Source: Burkholderiales bacterium
GTDB lineage: Bacteria > Pseudomonadota > Gammaproteobacteria > Burkholderiales > Burkholderiaceae_C
Direction of reading: 5' to 3'
Assembly: GCA_029268225.1 (NCBI GenBank)
Contig: JAJUGJ010000011.1
Span: forward strand, 1-64,000
DNA: 64,000 nt
The notes under the pieces were generated by a model. The model saw only the letters and a list, made by a program, of their open reading frames with translations, was not told the origin of the DNA and ran no database searches. The position numbers were made by a program, and so were the translations under genes. This document shows positions 13,709-23,253 of this stretch, in pieces (position 1 is the stretch's first letter; the number at the start of each line of letters is the position of its first letter).

Positions 13709-13749
13709 AAAAGGCTGGACAAACCGATCATCGGCTTGCCAGCCTTTTT
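13709..13749 (+). terminator. Intrinsic terminator between rpmF and plsX
   Basis: Ten-base stem arms AAAAGGCTGG (13709-13718) and CCAGCCTTTT (13739-13748) enclose a loop that itself contains CCGAT-C-ATCGG, and a run of T follows. The arms and T-run are typical of a Rho-independent terminator. It separates the abundant ribosomal protein transcript from the lipid genes, possibly with partial read-through. Confidence 0.8.
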
Positions 13750-13782
13750 CTATTGCCGCCTCCCTTTTTGTCCGCGTTCCTC

Positions 13783-14880
13783 ATGACTGCTACCGTTTCT
13801 GCCCTGACGCCTGTTCGCCTTGCTGTGGACTGCATGGGGGGCGACCATGGCCCGTCGGTGACCCTGCCTGCTTGCCGCGCTTTCCTCGACAAGCATCCGG
13901 AGGCTGAACTGCTGCTGGTCGGTTTGCCGGAAGCTTTGGCGCCAGCCAAAGATTGGGCTCGTGCCACGATCGTGCCGGCCAGTGAAGTGGTCACCATGGA
14001 GGATTCGGTCGAAGTGGCGTTGCGCCGCAAAAAAGATTCGTCCATGCGCGTGGCCATCAGCCAGGTCAAGGCTTCGGGAGGTGCTCCGGCCGCCGCTCAA
14101 GCTTGTGTGTCCGCGGGCAATACCGGCGCCCTGATGGCGGTGGCGCGTTATCTGCTTAAGACGGTCGAGGGCATTGACCGCCCCGCATTGGCCACTGTCA
14201 TGCCCAACCAAAACGATGGTTTCACCACCGTGCTGGATTTGGGCGCCAACGTCGACTGCACAGCCGAACACCTGCTGCAATTCGCCGTGATGGGCAGCGC
14301 GCTCGTTTCTGCGGTCGATGGCAAGGACAGTCCCAGTGTGGGCCTGTTGAACATCGGCGAGGAGGTCATCAAGGGCAGCGAGGTCATCAAGGAAGCCGGT
14401 GAACTGTTGCGCAAGGCCTCAGATCGGGGATTGATCAACTTCCATGGCAATGTTGAAGGCAACGATATTTTCAAAGGAACGTCCGACATCGTGGTCTGCG
14501 ACGGCTTCGTTGGCAACGTGGCTTTGAAGACCGCCGAGGGCTTGGCGGGCATGTTTGCCTCCTTCATCAAGCAGGAGTTCACGCGCACATTGGGCTCTAA
14601 AGTGATCGCTTTGATCGCGATGCCGGTGCTAAATCGCTTCAAAAAACGTGTGGACCACCGTCGCTACAGCGGTGCCGCGCTGCTCGGTTTGCGGGGTCTG
14701 GTGTTCAAGAGTCATGGATCTTCGGACAAGTTGGCCTTTGAGGTCGCGTTAAATCGGGCTTATGATGCGGCCCGTCATCGACTGCTGGAGCGGGTTCACG
14801 ACCAGATTGCAGCCACACTCGACAGCCTGCCACCAGCGGGTGCCTTGAGTGATGGGGCAGAGGCTGGGCGCGGGGCCTGA
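13783..14880 (+). CDS. plsX: Phosphate acyltransferase PlsX
   Basis: 365 residues from the ATG at 13783. The N-terminus [19 protein letters not shown] is the PlsX signature, followed by the [10 protein letters not shown] motif and the [13 protein letters not shown] segment. PlsX converts acyl-ACP to acyl-phosphate, which PlsY uses to acylate glycerol-3-phosphate; it is a peripheral membrane enzyme. It lies 11 bp upstream of fabH. A longer reading from an upstream in-frame start at 13753 runs into the terminator and is not favoured. The C-terminal tail of about 25 residues is Ala/Gly-rich and not conserved. Confidence 0.95.
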   Translation: MTATVSALTPVRLAVDCMGGDHGPSVTLPACRAFLDKHPEAELLLVGLPEALAPAKDWARATIVPASEVVTMEDSVEVALRRKKDSSMRVAISQVKASGGAPAAAQACVSAGNTGALMAVARYLLKTVEGIDRPALATVMPNQNDGFTTVLDLGANVDCTAEHLLQFAVMGSALVSAVDGKDSPSVGLLNIGEEVIKGSEVIKEAGELLRKASDRGLINFHGNVEGNDIFKGTSDIVVCDGFVGNVALKTAEGLAGMFASFIKQEFTRTLGSKVIALIAMPVLNRFKKRVDHRRYSGAALLGLRGLVFKSHGSSDKLAFEVALNRAYDAARHRLLERVHDQIAATLDSLPPAGALSDGAEAGRGA

Positions 14881-14891
14881 TCCCTTTTCCA

Positions 14892-15917
14892 ATGTCATCA
14901 GGCCAGACAGGCACACAAACCACCTCATCGCCAGTTGCGGGAGCGCGTTATTCCCGCATTGCCGGCACCGGCAGCTTCCTGCCTCCCAACCGGGTCACCA
15001 ATGAAGACATGGTGGCCCGCCTGGCGCAGGACGGTATCGAAACCTCCAACGACTGGATCGTTGAACGCACCGGTATCCGGGCGCGTCATTTCGCCGATCC
15101 GGCCGTCTCGTCCAGTCACCTCGGTCTGGCCGCGGCGCGTCAAGCTATTGACGCAGCAGGCGTGCAAGCCTCGGACATCGACCTGATCATCTGCGCCACC
15201 TCGACGCCGGACATGGTCTTCCCGTCGACAGCCTGCCTGATCCAGCGCGATCTCGGCATTCAGGGCTGCCCGGCCTTCGACGTGCAGGCCGTGTGCTCCG
15301 GTTTCATCTATGCGCTCACGGTGGCAGACTCCCTGATCCGCAGTGGCTCGGCGCGTCGCGCACTCGTCATTGGTACCGAGGTGTTCTCCCGCCTGCTCGA
15401 CTTCAAGGACCGCACCACCTGCGTGCTGTTCGGTGACGGGGCAGGTGCCGTGGTGCTGGAAGCTTCCGAAGAACCTGGCATCGTGTCAACATGTTTGCAC
15501 GCTGATGGGCAGTTCTCACACATCCTGAACGTGCCTGGCACCATCGCGTGCGGCTCCATTCTGGGCGACCCCACCCTGAAAATGGACGGCCAAGCGGTGT
15601 TCAAACTGGCGGTGAGCGTGCTCGACAAAGCCGCTCACGAGGTGCTGGCCAAGGCTGGCCGTGATGCTTCGTGCATCGACTGGTTGATCCCGCACCAGGC
15701 CAACCTGCGCATCATGCAGGGCACCGCCAAGAAGTTGAAACTTTCCCCTGATAAGGTAGTGGTGACGGTGGACCAGCACGGCAACACGTCGGCGGCCTCC
15801 ATCCCGCTGGCGCTTGACCATGCGGTGCGCAGTGGTCAGGTTCAGCGCGGCCAGACCCTCATGCTGGAAGGCGTGGGCGGTGGCTTCACCTGGGGTGCCG
15901 TGCTGGTGGACTATTGA
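14892..15917 (+). CDS. fabH: 3-oxoacyl-ACP synthase III (beta-ketoacyl-ACP synthase III)
   Basis: 341 residues. The catalytic triad is visible as Cys135 in AVCSGF, His in [11 protein letters not shown], and Asn in [10 protein letters not shown]. The C-terminal [15 protein letters not shown] is typical of FabH. It condenses acetyl-CoA with malonyl-ACP to start fatty acid synthesis. The protein is about 20 residues longer at the N-terminus than E. coli FabH; the recognisable fold starts around [14 protein letters not shown]. No good Shine-Dalgarno sequence precedes the chosen ATG. It lies between plsX and fabD in one direction. Confidence 0.95.
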   Translation: MSSGQTGTQTTSSPVAGARYSRIAGTGSFLPPNRVTNEDMVARLAQDGIETSNDWIVERTGIRARHFADPAVSSSHLGLAAARQAIDAAGVQASDIDLIICATSTPDMVFPSTACLIQRDLGIQGCPAFDVQAVCSGFIYALTVADSLIRSGSARRALVIGTEVFSRLLDFKDRTTCVLFGDGAGAVVLEASEEPGIVSTCLHADGQFSHILNVPGTIACGSILGDPTLKMDGQAVFKLAVSVLDKAAHEVLAKAGRDASCIDWLIPHQANLRIMQGTAKKLKLSPDKVVVTVDQHGNTSAASIPLALDHAVRSGQVQRGQTLMLEGVGGGFTWGAVLVDY

Positions 15918-15978
15918 CCACCGGGCTTGACCGCAGTGCGCTGCTACCGTTGAATCCCCCAAAAGGACATTTGTACAC

Positions 15979-16917
15979 ATGACCGCATTCGCATTTGTAT
16001 TTCCCGGCCAGGGCTCTCAGGCTGTGGGCATGCTCAACGCCTGGGAAGGTCACGCTGCCGTGCGTGACACCCTGGCTGAAGCGTCTGACGCCCTGGGCGA
16101 AGACATCGGCAAGCTGATTGCCGAAGGTCCCAAGGAAACCCTGGACCTCACCACCAACACCCAGCCTGTCATGTTGACGGCCGGTGTGGCCTGCTGGCGC
16201 GCCTGGCAAGCCGAAACCGGCCTGGTGCCGGCCGTGGTGGCGGGTCACTCTTTGGGTGAGTACAGCGCCCTGGTGGCCGCTGGCGCTTTGACGCTGAAGG
16301 ATGCGCTGCCGCTGGTGCGCTTCCGTGCCCAGGCCATGCAAGAGGCTGTTCCCGTGGGCGTGGGCGGCATGGCCGCCATCCTGGGCCTGGACGCCGAGGC
16401 CGTGAAGGCTGGTTGTGCCGAAGCCGCCGCCGCTGTGGGCGAGCCGGTCGAAGCCGTTAACTTCAATGACCCCAAGCAGACCGTGATCGCCGGCACCAAG
16501 GCCGCGGTCGAGAAAGCCTGCGAGGTGCTCAAGGCCGCCGGTGCCAAGCGCGCCCTGTCGCTGCCGGTGTCGGCACCGTTCCATTCCAGCCTGATGAAGC
16601 CCGCTGCCGAGCGTCTGAAGGACAAGCTGGCCGCCACCCCCTTTGCCGTGCCTGCCATCAGCGTGCTCAACAACATTGATGTGGCCGTGGTCACCGAAGC
16701 TGACGCCCTGCGCGATGCGCTGTATCGTCAGGCCTTCGGCCCGGTGCGTTGGGTGGAAACCATTCAGGCGCTCAAGGCCCGCGGCCTGACCCATGTGATC
16801 GAATGCGGCCCAGGCAAGGTGCTGGCCGGCATGGTCAAGCGCATCGACGGTGACCTGGTCACCACCACCATTTTTGATCCGGCCTCCCTGGCCGAAGCGA
16901 AGGGTCTGCTGGCATGA
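15979..16917 (+). CDS. fabD: Malonyl-CoA:ACP transacylase
   Basis: 312 residues. The N-terminal FVFPGQGSQAVGML and active-site GHSLGEYSALV, with the catalytic Ser, are diagnostic. A later SAPFHSSLMKPA supplies the catalytic His, and HVIECGPGKVLAG closes the fold. It loads malonyl groups onto ACP. The ribosome binding site AAAAGGACA is well placed. The stop overlaps the fabG start by four bases (ATGA at 16914-16917), so fabD and fabG are translationally coupled. Confidence 0.97.
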   Translation: MTAFAFVFPGQGSQAVGMLNAWEGHAAVRDTLAEASDALGEDIGKLIAEGPKETLDLTTNTQPVMLTAGVACWRAWQAETGLVPAVVAGHSLGEYSALVAAGALTLKDALPLVRFRAQAMQEAVPVGVGGMAAILGLDAEAVKAGCAEAAAAVGEPVEAVNFNDPKQTVIAGTKAAVEKACEVLKAAGAKRALSLPVSAPFHSSLMKPAAERLKDKLAATPFAVPAISVLNNIDVAVVTEADALRDALYRQAFGPVRWVETIQALKARGLTHVIECGPGKVLAGMVKRIDGDLVTTTIFDPASLAEAKGLLA

Positions 16918-17660
16918 GCACCGACTACAAAGGACAAATCGCCCTGGTGACGGGCGCCAGCCGCGGTATCGGCCGCGCCATCGCCGTGGCCCTGGCCCAG
17001 CGTGGCGTCAAAGTCATCGGTACGGCCACCACCGAAAGCGGTGCCCAGGCCATCACCGAGGGTCTTTCTGCCTACGAGGGCTCCAACGGCGTCGTGCTGA
17101 ATGTCACCGATGCCGCGGCCGTCGAGGCCACGCTGGACGCCATCGTCAAGGAGCACGGTGCCCTGCACATCCTGGTCAACAATGCGGGCATCACCCGTGA
17201 CACCTTGGCCATGCGCATGAAAGACGAAGACTGGGATGCCGTCATCGACACCAACCTCAAGGCGGTGTTCCGCATGAGCCGTGCCGTGATGCGCCCGATG
17301 ATGAAGCAGCGCTACGGACGCATCGTCAACATCACTTCGGTGGTGGGCGCCAGCGGCAACCCCGGTCAGGCCAACTATGCCGCCGCCAAGGCTGGCGTGG
17401 CCGGTATGACCCGCGCCTTGGCGCGCGAGCTGGGCAGCCGTAACATCACCGTCAACTGTGTGGCCCCCGGTTTCATCGACACCGACATGACCAAGGCCCT
17501 GTCAGAAGAGCAGCATGCCTCCCTCAAGACCCAGATTCCGCTGGGTCGCCTGGGTCAGCCCGAAGACATCGCCGAGGCCGTGGCTTATCTGGCATCGCCT
17601 CAGGCTGGTTATGTGACCGGTCAAGAAATGCATGTCAATGGCGGCATGTTCATGAATTGA
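16914..17660 (+). CDS. fabG: 3-oxoacyl-ACP reductase
   Basis: 248 residues, the family's normal size. The NADP-binding motif GASRGIG, the NNAG motif in LVNNAGITRD, catalytic Ser and YAAAK (Tyr, Lys) in GNPGQANYAAAKAGV, and the C-terminal GYVTGQEMHVNGGMFMN are all present. It reduces beta-ketoacyl-ACP in each elongation cycle. It is translationally coupled to fabD. A terminator follows directly, separating it from acpP. Confidence 0.97.
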   Translation: MSTDYKGQIALVTGASRGIGRAIAVALAQRGVKVIGTATTESGAQAITEGLSAYEGSNGVVLNVTDAAAVEATLDAIVKEHGALHILVNNAGITRDTLAMRMKDEDWDAVIDTNLKAVFRMSRAVMRPMMKQRYGRIVNITSVVGASGNPGQANYAAAKAGVAGMTRALARELGSRNITVNCVAPGFIDTDMTKALSEEQHASLKTQIPLGRLGQPEDIAEAVAYLASPQAGYVTGQEMHVNGGMFMN

Positions 17661-17662
17661 AT

Positions 17663-17696
17663 TTGAGATGATTCTGGGGAATCTCAATTCCTTTTT
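17663..17696 (+). terminator. Intrinsic terminator between fabG and acpP
   Basis: Stem arms TTGAGAT (17663-17669) and ATCTCAA (17681-17687) with an 11-base loop are followed by a T-rich run ending at 17696. It begins three bases after the fabG stop. It would let acpP be expressed separately and more strongly than the upstream fab genes. Confidence 0.75.
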
Positions 17697-17724
17697 CACA
17701 TCGGTCCACGTGTCGTCACGTTGA

Positions 17725-18009
<285 letters not shown>

Positions 18010-18025
18010 GCCTACTGAGCAATGC

Positions 18026-18045
18026 CAAGGCCCTTCGGGGCCTTG
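18026..18045 (+). terminator. Hairpin between acpP and fabF (possible terminator or attenuator)
   Basis: CAAGGCCC (18026-18033) pairs with GGGCCTTG (18038-18045) around a short TTCG-type loop. The stem is GC-rich, but the following T-run is poor (TTCGC), so termination is probably partial. It lies 16 bases after acpP and 36 bases before the fabF start. Confidence 0.5.
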
Positions 18046-18081
18046 TTCGCATCGAATCCAACCTTTATTACCTACGCAAGC

Positions 18082-19326
18082 ATGACCCGTCGTCGCGTCG
18101 TCGTCACAGGCCTGGGCCTGGTTACCCCTGTGGGCAACAATGTTCAGGATTCCTGGTCGAACCTGGTTGCAGGCCAGTCAGGCATTCAAACCATCACCAA
18201 ATTCGACGCCTCGGCGTTAGCCTGCCAGTTTGCAGGTGAGGTCAAGGGCTTCAACATCGAGGACTACATCCCCGGTAAAGAAGCTCGCCACATGGACACC
18301 TTCATCCATTACGGCCTGGCTGCTTCGATGCAAGCCGTCCGTGATGCAGGCCTGCCCACGGGCGAGGCGCTGACACCGGAAGTCGCTGAGCGCATCGGTG
18401 TCATGGTGGGCTCCGGCATCGGTGGCCTGCCCATGATCGAGCAAACCCACAAGGACTACATGGAGCGCGGCCCGCGTCGCATTTCTCCGTTCTTTGTGCC
18501 CGCTTCGATCATCAACATGATCTCGGGCCATGTCTCGATCCAGTTTGGTTTCAAGGGCCCCAACATTGGTGTGGTCACTGCTTGCACCACGGGTCTGCAC
18601 GCCATCGGTCTGGCCGCGCGCATGATCGAATGCGGTGACGCCGATGTGATGGTGGCCGGTGGCGCCGAGTCCACTGTGTCGCCGCTGGGCGTCGGTGGCT
18701 TTGCTGCGGCCCGCGCGCTGTCCACCCGCAACGACGATCCCAAGACGGCCTCGCGCCCCTGGGACAAGGACCGCGACGGCTTCGTGCTGGGCGAGGGCGC
18801 CGGTGTCATGGTGCTCGAAGAGTACGAAAGCGCCAAGGCGCGTGGCGCCAAGATCTACGCCGAGTTGGCTGGTTTTGGCATGAGCGGTGACGCGTACCAC
18901 ATGACCGCCCCGGACGTAGACGGCCCGCGCCGCTCCATGCTGAACGCGCTGCGCAATGCCGGTCTGAACACCGATCAGGTGCAGTACCTCAACGCGCACG
19001 GCACCTCCACACCGCTGGGCGACGTCAACGAAACCAACGCCATCAAGGCGGCCTTCGGTGACAGTGCCAAGAAGCTGGTGGTCAACTCGACCAAGTCCAT
19101 GACCGGCCACCTCCTGGGTGGTGCGGGTGGCATCGAGTCTGTGTTCACCGTGCTGGCCATCCACAATCAGGTCTCGCCTCCCACCATCAACATCTTCAAT
19201 CAAGACCCCGAGTGCGATCTGGACTACTGTGCCAACACCGCTCGTGAGATGAAGATTGACGCCGCCGTGAAGAACAACTTCGGCTTTGGCGGCACCAACG
19301 GCTCGTTGGTCTTCAAGCGCGTCTGA
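18082..19326 (+). CDS. fabF: 3-oxoacyl-ACP synthase II
   Basis: 414 residues from the ATG at 18082 ([18 protein letters not shown]). The catalytic Cys lies in [12 protein letters not shown], one His in [13 protein letters not shown] and the second in [13 protein letters not shown]. The C-terminal [17 protein letters not shown] is standard. It elongates acyl-ACP, including the C16:1 to C18:1 step. A longer reading from 18022 includes the acpP-fabF hairpin and is rejected. It is the last gene of the fatty acid cluster. Confidence 0.97.
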   Translation: MTRRRVVVTGLGLVTPVGNNVQDSWSNLVAGQSGIQTITKFDASALACQFAGEVKGFNIEDYIPGKEARHMDTFIHYGLAASMQAVRDAGLPTGEALTPEVAERIGVMVGSGIGGLPMIEQTHKDYMERGPRRISPFFVPASIINMISGHVSIQFGFKGPNIGVVTACTTGLHAIGLAARMIECGDADVMVAGGAESTVSPLGVGGFAAARALSTRNDDPKTASRPWDKDRDGFVLGEGAGVMVLEEYESAKARGAKIYAELAGFGMSGDAYHMTAPDVDGPRRSMLNALRNAGLNTDQVQYLNAHGTSTPLGDVNETNAIKAAFGDSAKKLVVNSTKSMTGHLLGGAGGIESVFTVLAIHNQVSPPTINIFNQDPECDLDYCANTAREMKIDAAVKNNFGFGGTNGSLVFKRV

Positions 19327-19344
19327 CCCTTTGATGCGGGCGCC

Positions 19345-20040
19345 ATGCGCCCGTGTCTGGCAGCCATGGCGCCGTCTCCTCTGCTTGCTCCGTGCGTCTG
19401 GCGCTTGCCGTCAGGGGTTGCCCATGTGCCAGCGGTACGCATCGCGGGCGCGGTGAGCTTGCTCGGGCTGGGCTTTCTGTCCCTGGCTTGGGTTCTGGCC
19501 ATCATGCACGATGTGCATCGTGGTGGCCGATCACCATGGGTGTTGTGGGTGTGCGCCCTGGTGGCGTGGGTGGCTTGGCGGCAATGTCGTGCTGCCTGGA
19601 TGCGATGGCATGCCGTGATGCCTGAGTTGACGCTCATCTGGGCGGGGCCTGTGCAAGCCGAGCCGCCCGCTGGTGGCTGGCGTCTGGATCATCCCGAGGG
19701 TGTGCCTGCAGAGGTGCGTTGCCTGCTCGATTTACAGGGCTGGTTGTTGTGCCAGGTCCGGCCGTTTGGCGGGCCAGCGTCATCGTGGTGCTGGTTCTGG
19801 CTGCGCGATGGGCACTGCCCAGACCTTCACCGTTTTCGCGCCCTGATGGCCTTGCCCACTCGTGCGACCACCGCAGTTGGGGGGGATGCAGGCCGGCCTC
19901 GGTCAGCGATGGCATCATGGACGCTCAATCGACAGCCATCGGGAATTGCCTTGCGGGGATCATCACAGTCGTTCATGACCACCCAGCCCTCGGATGGTGA
20001 TGCCGTAACCGCAAGCAAGGTTGTCAAGGACCTGACGTGA
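19345..20040 (+). CDS. YgfX-like small membrane protein of unknown role
   Basis: 231 residues. Two hydrophobic segments (about 27-52 and 57-73) follow a short N-terminus, then a soluble region with WRLDHPEGVPAEVRCLLDLQGWLLCQVRP, SWCWFWLRDG and LHRFRALMALP. That layout resembles YgfX/CptA-type proteins, which have a two-helix hairpin and a beta-rich tail with conserved Trp residues. The similarity is weak and the name is tentative. An alternative ATG at 19366 is possible. Its last codons overlap the rpoE GTG start (GTGA at 20037-20040), so rpoE translation may depend on this gene. The C-terminal 40 residues are Thr/Ser-rich and look unconserved. Confidence 0.6.
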   Translation: MRPCLAAMAPSPLLAPCVWRLPSGVAHVPAVRIAGAVSLLGLGFLSLAWVLAIMHDVHRGGRSPWVLWVCALVAWVAWRQCRAAWMRWHAVMPELTLIWAGPVQAEPPAGGWRLDHPEGVPAEVRCLLDLQGWLLCQVRPFGGPASSWCWFWLRDGHCPDLHRFRALMALPTRATTAVGGDAGRPRSAMASWTLNRQPSGIALRGSSQSFMTTQPSDGDAVTASKVVKDLT

Positions 20041-20669
20041 GTGACACTGAACCTCCCATTCCCGCCCCGGATGTGGATGCGCCTTTGGTCGAGCGGGTCC
20101 AGATGGGTGATCAGCGTGCTTTCGAGATGCTGGTCGTCAAGTACCAGCGACGCATTGAACGTTTGATCGCGCGCATGGTGCGCGATGTGGATCTGGTTGA
20201 AGACATCGCACAGGAGACCTTCATCCGTGCCTACCGGGCATTGCCAAATTTCCGTGGCGAAAGTGCTTTCTACACTTGGCTTTATCGGATCGCAGTGAAC
20301 ACGGCCAAGAAGGCCATGATCGGCCTGGTGCGGGATCCCGTGTTGACCGAGTCGGCCATGGCTTCGCTGGCGGAAGAGGAGGATGGTGGCTCTCGAGTAG
20401 AGAACGAGTTGACCACGGGCGAGACGCCAGAGTCCCTGTTGGCCAGTCAACAGATCGGCGAGGCGGTGAATGCGGCCATTGAGGCGCTGTCTGAAGACCT
20501 TCGCCAAGCCATCACCCTCCGCGAAATTGAAGGGTTGAGCTACGAAGAGATCTCAGAAATGATGAACTGTCCGATCGGGACCGTGCGCTCACGCATCTTC
20601 CGCGCGCGTGAGGCGATCGCCGCGCGTTTGCGTCCCTTGCTTGACGCCCGGCAGGGTGAGCGCTGGTGA
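20037..20669 (+). CDS. rpoE: RNA polymerase sigma factor RpoE (sigma-E/AlgU type)
   Basis: 210 residues, GTG start at 20037. Region 2 is represented by FEMLVVKYQRRIERLIARMV, DIAQETFIRAYRALPNFRG and FYTWLYRIAVNTAKKAM, and region 4 by LRQAITLREIEGLSYEEIS with IGTVRSRIFRARE. It is an ECF sigma factor that directs the envelope stress response and is held at the membrane by RseA, encoded 125 bp downstream. The start overlaps the previous gene's stop by four bases, implying translational coupling. Identification is very secure. Confidence 0.96.
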   Translation: MSDTEPPIPAPDVDAPLVERVQMGDQRAFEMLVVKYQRRIERLIARMVRDVDLVEDIAQETFIRAYRALPNFRGESAFYTWLYRIAVNTAKKAMIGLVRDPVLTESAMASLAEEEDGGSRVENELTTGETPESLLASQQIGEAVNAAIEALSEDLRQAITLREIEGLSYEEISEMMNCPIGTVRSRIFRAREAIAARLRPLLDARQGERW

Positions 20670-20713
20670 GCCCCTGTCATATACGGTGCTCTTTCTCCAT
20701 TGCAAAGTTAAGT

Positions 20714-20740
20714 GAACTTTCTCGGCGCATGAGGGTCAGA
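20714..20740 (+). promoter_or_regulatory. Sigma-E-like promoter upstream of rseA
   Basis: GAACTT at 20714-20719 and TCAGA at 20736-20740 are separated by 16 bp, close to the GAACTT-N16-TCnnA pattern of sigma-E promoters. Transcription would begin near 20747 and reach the rseA ATG after about 48 nt. It would let RpoE raise its own anti-sigma factor independently of rpoE. Based on pattern only. Confidence 0.5.
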
Positions 20741-20794
20741 CGGGCGAACGGTGCGCACAGCACCGCCCCCTCCATGTGAAGCAGGAGTCTCCCC

Positions 20795-21532
20795 ATGTCA
20801 GATCGTCATTCCCGTCACACCGATGCCGCCCATGAGGCCTTGTCTGCGCTGGTCGATGGTCAGGCGCATCCTGATGAGTTGTCTCAGATCTTGCGTGCGT
20901 GGAAGACCGACGCTGCAATGAGGACCGCTTGGCGTGATTACCAGTTGGTGGGCGATGTGATGCGTTCTGCCGATTTGGCGCAAGGGGCTGACAGCGATCG
21001 TTTCCTGCAGAAACTGCGCGCGAATCTTGTGGATGAGCCTGTGGTGCTGGCGCCGGCGGCTGCTCGCGCTGCCATGCCTGCCCGCACCAAGTCGATGGCG
21101 CCGGTGGCGGCTTTGCGGCGCCGTCGCTGGCTGGGGCCCACGGCGGTGGCCGCAGGTTTTGTCATGGTGGTTGGTGCCATGGTGTCCGCTTTGGCACCGG
21201 ATGCATCCGTGCCTGCTGATGTGTTGGCGTCTTCGGGGCCCCGTATCGAGTTGGCCGCTCAGGAGACTGATCCCGCTCTGGGTGTTGCAGCTGTGGTGCC
21301 TGTGGCCAGTGCCCTGGTTGCGACCAACGCACTGGCGCCAGCCTCGGGTGGCGTGCCTTCGGTGAGCGTGACGGGGGACTCGTTCAGCCGGCCGGCACGG
21401 CCCAGCGCCATGCTCATGCGTGATCCGCGTCTGGATCAGGCTTTGCTGATGCGCGGGCACACGTCGCAGCAGGAGGCAGCGTTCGCCTCTCACCACCCCT
21501 TGAGTCAGGCAGTGGTGTACGAACTGCCTTGA
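20795..21532 (+). CDS. rseA: Anti-sigma-E factor RseA
   Basis: 245 residues. The cytoplasmic N-terminal anti-sigma domain (about 10-75) contains ALSALVDGQAHPDEL and MRTAWRDYQLVGDVMRS, the conserved RseA/MucA motif. A single transmembrane helix lies at about 108-130 (around GPTAVAAGFVMVVGAMVSAL), and a periplasmic region of about 115 residues follows. The C-terminus MLMRDPRLDQALLMRG is the usual conserved element of betaproteobacterial RseA. It should bind RpoE in the cytoplasm and be cut under envelope stress. The RseB gene that normally follows is absent. Confidence 0.9.
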   Translation: MSDRHSRHTDAAHEALSALVDGQAHPDELSQILRAWKTDAAMRTAWRDYQLVGDVMRSADLAQGADSDRFLQKLRANLVDEPVVLAPAAARAAMPARTKSMAPVAALRRRRWLGPTAVAAGFVMVVGAMVSALAPDASVPADVLASSGPRIELAAQETDPALGVAAVVPVASALVATNALAPASGGVPSVSVTGDSFSRPARPSAMLMRDPRLDQALLMRGHTSQQEAAFASHHPLSQAVVYELP

Positions 21533-21604
21533 TGCGCTTTCGGTTGAGGTTCTGTCAACCGGATGGCCTGGCTTTACATTGATTGACCATATTTCCGTGA
21601 ACCA

Positions 21605-21625
21605 TCTGGCCCCCCAAGGGGTCCA
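21605..21625. other. GC-rich hairpin upstream of mucD
   Basis: In the 146-bp rseA-mucD gap, CTGGCCCCC and GGGGTCCAG form an almost perfect stem with one mismatch and a three-base loop. It is not followed by a T-run. It could slow transcription or protect the mucD mRNA end. Coordinates are accurate to a few bases. Confidence 0.4.
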
Positions 21626-21678
21626 GACGGTTCCGGTTGATTTCGTTTGTGACTCCCGCTTCAACGAGGTGATTGCCC

Positions 21679-23220
21679 ATGTCGGTTTCTCAACAGTCTG
21701 CATCTTCCAAGTCATCGGTGGTGCGCCGCACGCTCGTCGTCGGCGCCGTGGTGTCGGCGGTGGGGCTGGTTTTGAGTTCAAGCTTGTTCCCGCATGCATC
21801 GCAGGCGCAGCAGCCCACCGCAGCGACCCAGACCGCTGCCCCAACGAGCCAGTCGCCCGTGCTGGTCACGGGACTGCCCGACTTCACTCAGTTGGTTGAT
21901 CGGGTCGGCCCCTCGGTCGTCAGCATTCGAACCACCCAACGGGTGGGAGGGGATCAGGGGGAGGAGTCTGACGAGGCCGAGGCACAGATGCGGGAGTTCT
22001 TCCGCCGCTTCTTTGGCACGCCGTTGCCCGAGCCGGATGCGCGTCGCGGCACCCCGCGCCCTGGGCAGGGTGGGCAAGGGGAGGAGCGCCCGCGTGGGCT
22101 CGGGTCGGGGTTCATCGTCAGCCAGGACGGCTATGTGCTGACCAACGCGCATGTGGTGGACGGTGCCGACGAGGTGTACGTCAATCTCACAGACAAGCGC
22201 GAGTTCAAGGCCAAGGTGGTGGGGGCCGACAAGCGCACGGACGTGGCGGTCCTCAAGATCGACGCCAGCAAGTTGCCGCCCCCTGTGCGTGTGGGGGACG
22301 TCAATCGTCTGAAGGTGGGTGAGTGGGTGATGGCCATCGGCACCCCCTTCGGATTGGAGAACACCGTGACCGCCGGCATCGTGAGTGCCAAGGCGCGTGA
22401 CACGGGCGAGGAGATTCGCTTCATCCAGACCGATGTGGCCGTGAACCCTGGTAACTCGGGTGGGCCGCTGATCAACATGCGCGGCGAGGTCGTGGGCATC
22501 AACTCTCAGATCCTGAGCCGCTCGGGCGGGTTCATGGGCATTTCGCTGTCCATTCCCATCGATGACGCCATGAAAGTGGCCGATCAGTTGCGCACCAGTG
22601 GCAAGGTCACGCGCGGTCGCATTGGCGTGTCGATTGCGCCCGTGACCAAGGAAGTGGCCGAATCCATTGGCTTGGGCAAGGCCATGGGTGCGCTGGTGCA
22701 AGGGGTCGAGCCGGGGACACCCGCTGACAAGGCGGGATTGGAAGCAGGCGACATCATCACCCGCTTCAACGGTACCGCCATCGAGAGCGTCGCAGATCTG
22801 CCGCGTTTGGTGGCAGCCACCAAGCCCGGGACTGCTTCCACGGTGCAGGTGTTCCGCCGTGGCGCTTACAAAGACCTGAAGGTCACCGTGGCCGAATTGG
22901 ACGCGCCCACCTCCGCCGAGAAGGCGTCTCCAGCCAAGCTGGCCGCCAATGCCCTGGGCCTGACGCTGGCGGACCTGAGCGCCGCACAAAAGCGTGAACT
23001 GCGTCAAAGCGGCGGCGTGCTGGTGGAGAAGGTGCAAGGGCCGGCTGCGCGTGCAGGACTGCGACCGGGTGATGTCATCCTGTCGGTTGCCAACGTGCAA
23101 GTCGCCGATGTGAAGCAGTTTGAAGCGACGCTTGCCAAGGTCGACAAATCACGCCCCGTCAGTGTGTTGGTGCGCCGCGGAGAATGGGCGCAGTACGTGG
23201 TCATTCGCCCCGCACAATGA
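21679..23220 (+). CDS. mucD: Periplasmic serine protease of the DegP/DegQ/MucD (HtrA) family
   Basis: 513 residues from the ATG at 21679, with ribosome binding site GAGGTGA six bases upstream. An N-terminal signal sequence (hydrophobic core about 19-34, cleavage near HASQAQQ) directs it to the periplasm. The protease triad is His in VLTNAHVVDGAD, Asp in RTDVAVLKID and Ser in NPGNSGGPLIN. Two PDZ domains follow (about 305-395 and 420-510). It degrades or refolds damaged envelope proteins, and its place after rpoE-rseA fits the sigma-E regulon. A long Gly/Arg/Glu-rich insert at about 105-140 corresponds to the LA-loop region. Confidence 0.93.
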   Translation: MSVSQQSASSKSSVVRRTLVVGAVVSAVGLVLSSSLFPHASQAQQPTAATQTAAPTSQSPVLVTGLPDFTQLVDRVGPSVVSIRTTQRVGGDQGEESDEAEAQMREFFRRFFGTPLPEPDARRGTPRPGQGGQGEERPRGLGSGFIVSQDGYVLTNAHVVDGADEVYVNLTDKREFKAKVVGADKRTDVAVLKIDASKLPPPVRVGDVNRLKVGEWVMAIGTPFGLENTVTAGIVSAKARDTGEEIRFIQTDVAVNPGNSGGPLINMRGEVVGINSQILSRSGGFMGISLSIPIDDAMKVADQLRTSGKVTRGRIGVSIAPVTKEVAESIGLGKAMGALVQGVEPGTPADKAGLEAGDIITRFNGTAIESVADLPRLVAATKPGTASTVQVFRRGAYKDLKVTVAELDAPTSAEKASPAKLAANALGLTLADLSAAQKRELRQSGGVLVEKVQGPAARAGLRPGDVILSVANVQVADVKQFEATLAKVDKSRPVSVLVRRGEWAQYVVIRPAQ

Positions 23221-23253
23221 CGGCGTTTTTCACCTATCGGTAATGGTGGGTTT

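Noticed and set aside
21579..21899. A possible small protein bridging rseA and mucD
   Set aside because: It overlaps the mucD start in another frame, has no similarity to RseB and turns into Arg-rich nonsense.
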